The position numbers and the translations under genes were made by a program. Of a stretch of DNA of 5,193 nt, positions 5,179 to 5,193 are shown piece after piece (positions within the stretch are counted from its first letter, which is position 1; every line of letters starts with the position of its first letter). Source of the DNA: Chloroflexota bacterium (lineage in GTDB: Bacteria > Chloroflexota > Anaerolineae > SpSt-600); the NCBI GenBank assembly GCA_011041825.1, contig DRAO01000395.1, positions 1-5,193 of the forward strand, in the 5' to 3' direction. The notes beneath the pieces are model-generated. The model worked only from the letters and a program-made list of their open reading frames with translations. It did no database searches and was not told the origin of the DNA.

Positions 5179-5193
5179 GGCCCTACTATATTC

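Overview
The window looks like a piece of a GC-rich bacterial chromosome, most likely from Chloroflexota (an Anaerolineae- or Caldilinea-like lineage). This is inferred from three things: a large regulator combining a BTAD activator domain, an NTPase and TPRs; a 65-residue protein of a type I recall from that phylum; and several 7-8 nt period repeat inserts that turn up as 'SEELGVR', 'NSQLLT' or 'ANKRISES' peptides. No rRNA, tRNA or CRISPR was seen, so the assignment is tentative.

Layout. (1) Bases 1-697, minus strand: a 65-aa cytoplasmic hypothetical protein (697-500), then a heptamer array (455-496), then the N-terminal part of a secreted parallel beta-helix-like protein (434 to beyond base 1). 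The two genes probably form a transcription unit. (2) Bases 698-953: a divergent intergenic region with a TATAAT box, two sizeable dyads that both begin GTTTTT and end AAAAAC, and a possible 9-codon leader peptide. (3) Bases 954-4789, plus strand: one large AfsR/DnrI-BTAD-type signalling regulator, winged helix + BTAD + AAA/STAND-type NTPase + about ten TPRs, roughly 1277 aa if rejoined. It is split into two frames at about 2019-2098, so Walker A lies in the upstream half and Walker B in the downstream half. (4) Bases 4811-5178: a decayed molybdopterin oxidoreductase gene in which N-terminal, middle and C-terminal pieces of the family sit side by side with most of the protein missing. Its end overlaps a perfect 15-bp inverted repeat.

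The main theme is repeat invasion and gene decay. Four repeat tracts with unrelated units but similar design (7- or 8-nt units; three of them switch to the complementary strand part way, giving a long quasi-palindrome) lie within about 2.5 kb. Three are inside the regulator: two preserve the frame and are read through as extra peptide, while the third coincides with the frameshift. The fourth separates the two minus-strand genes and is flanked by identical Shine-Dalgarno octamers. No complete new multi-gene system is visible; the repeats and the broken genes are what merit a second look.
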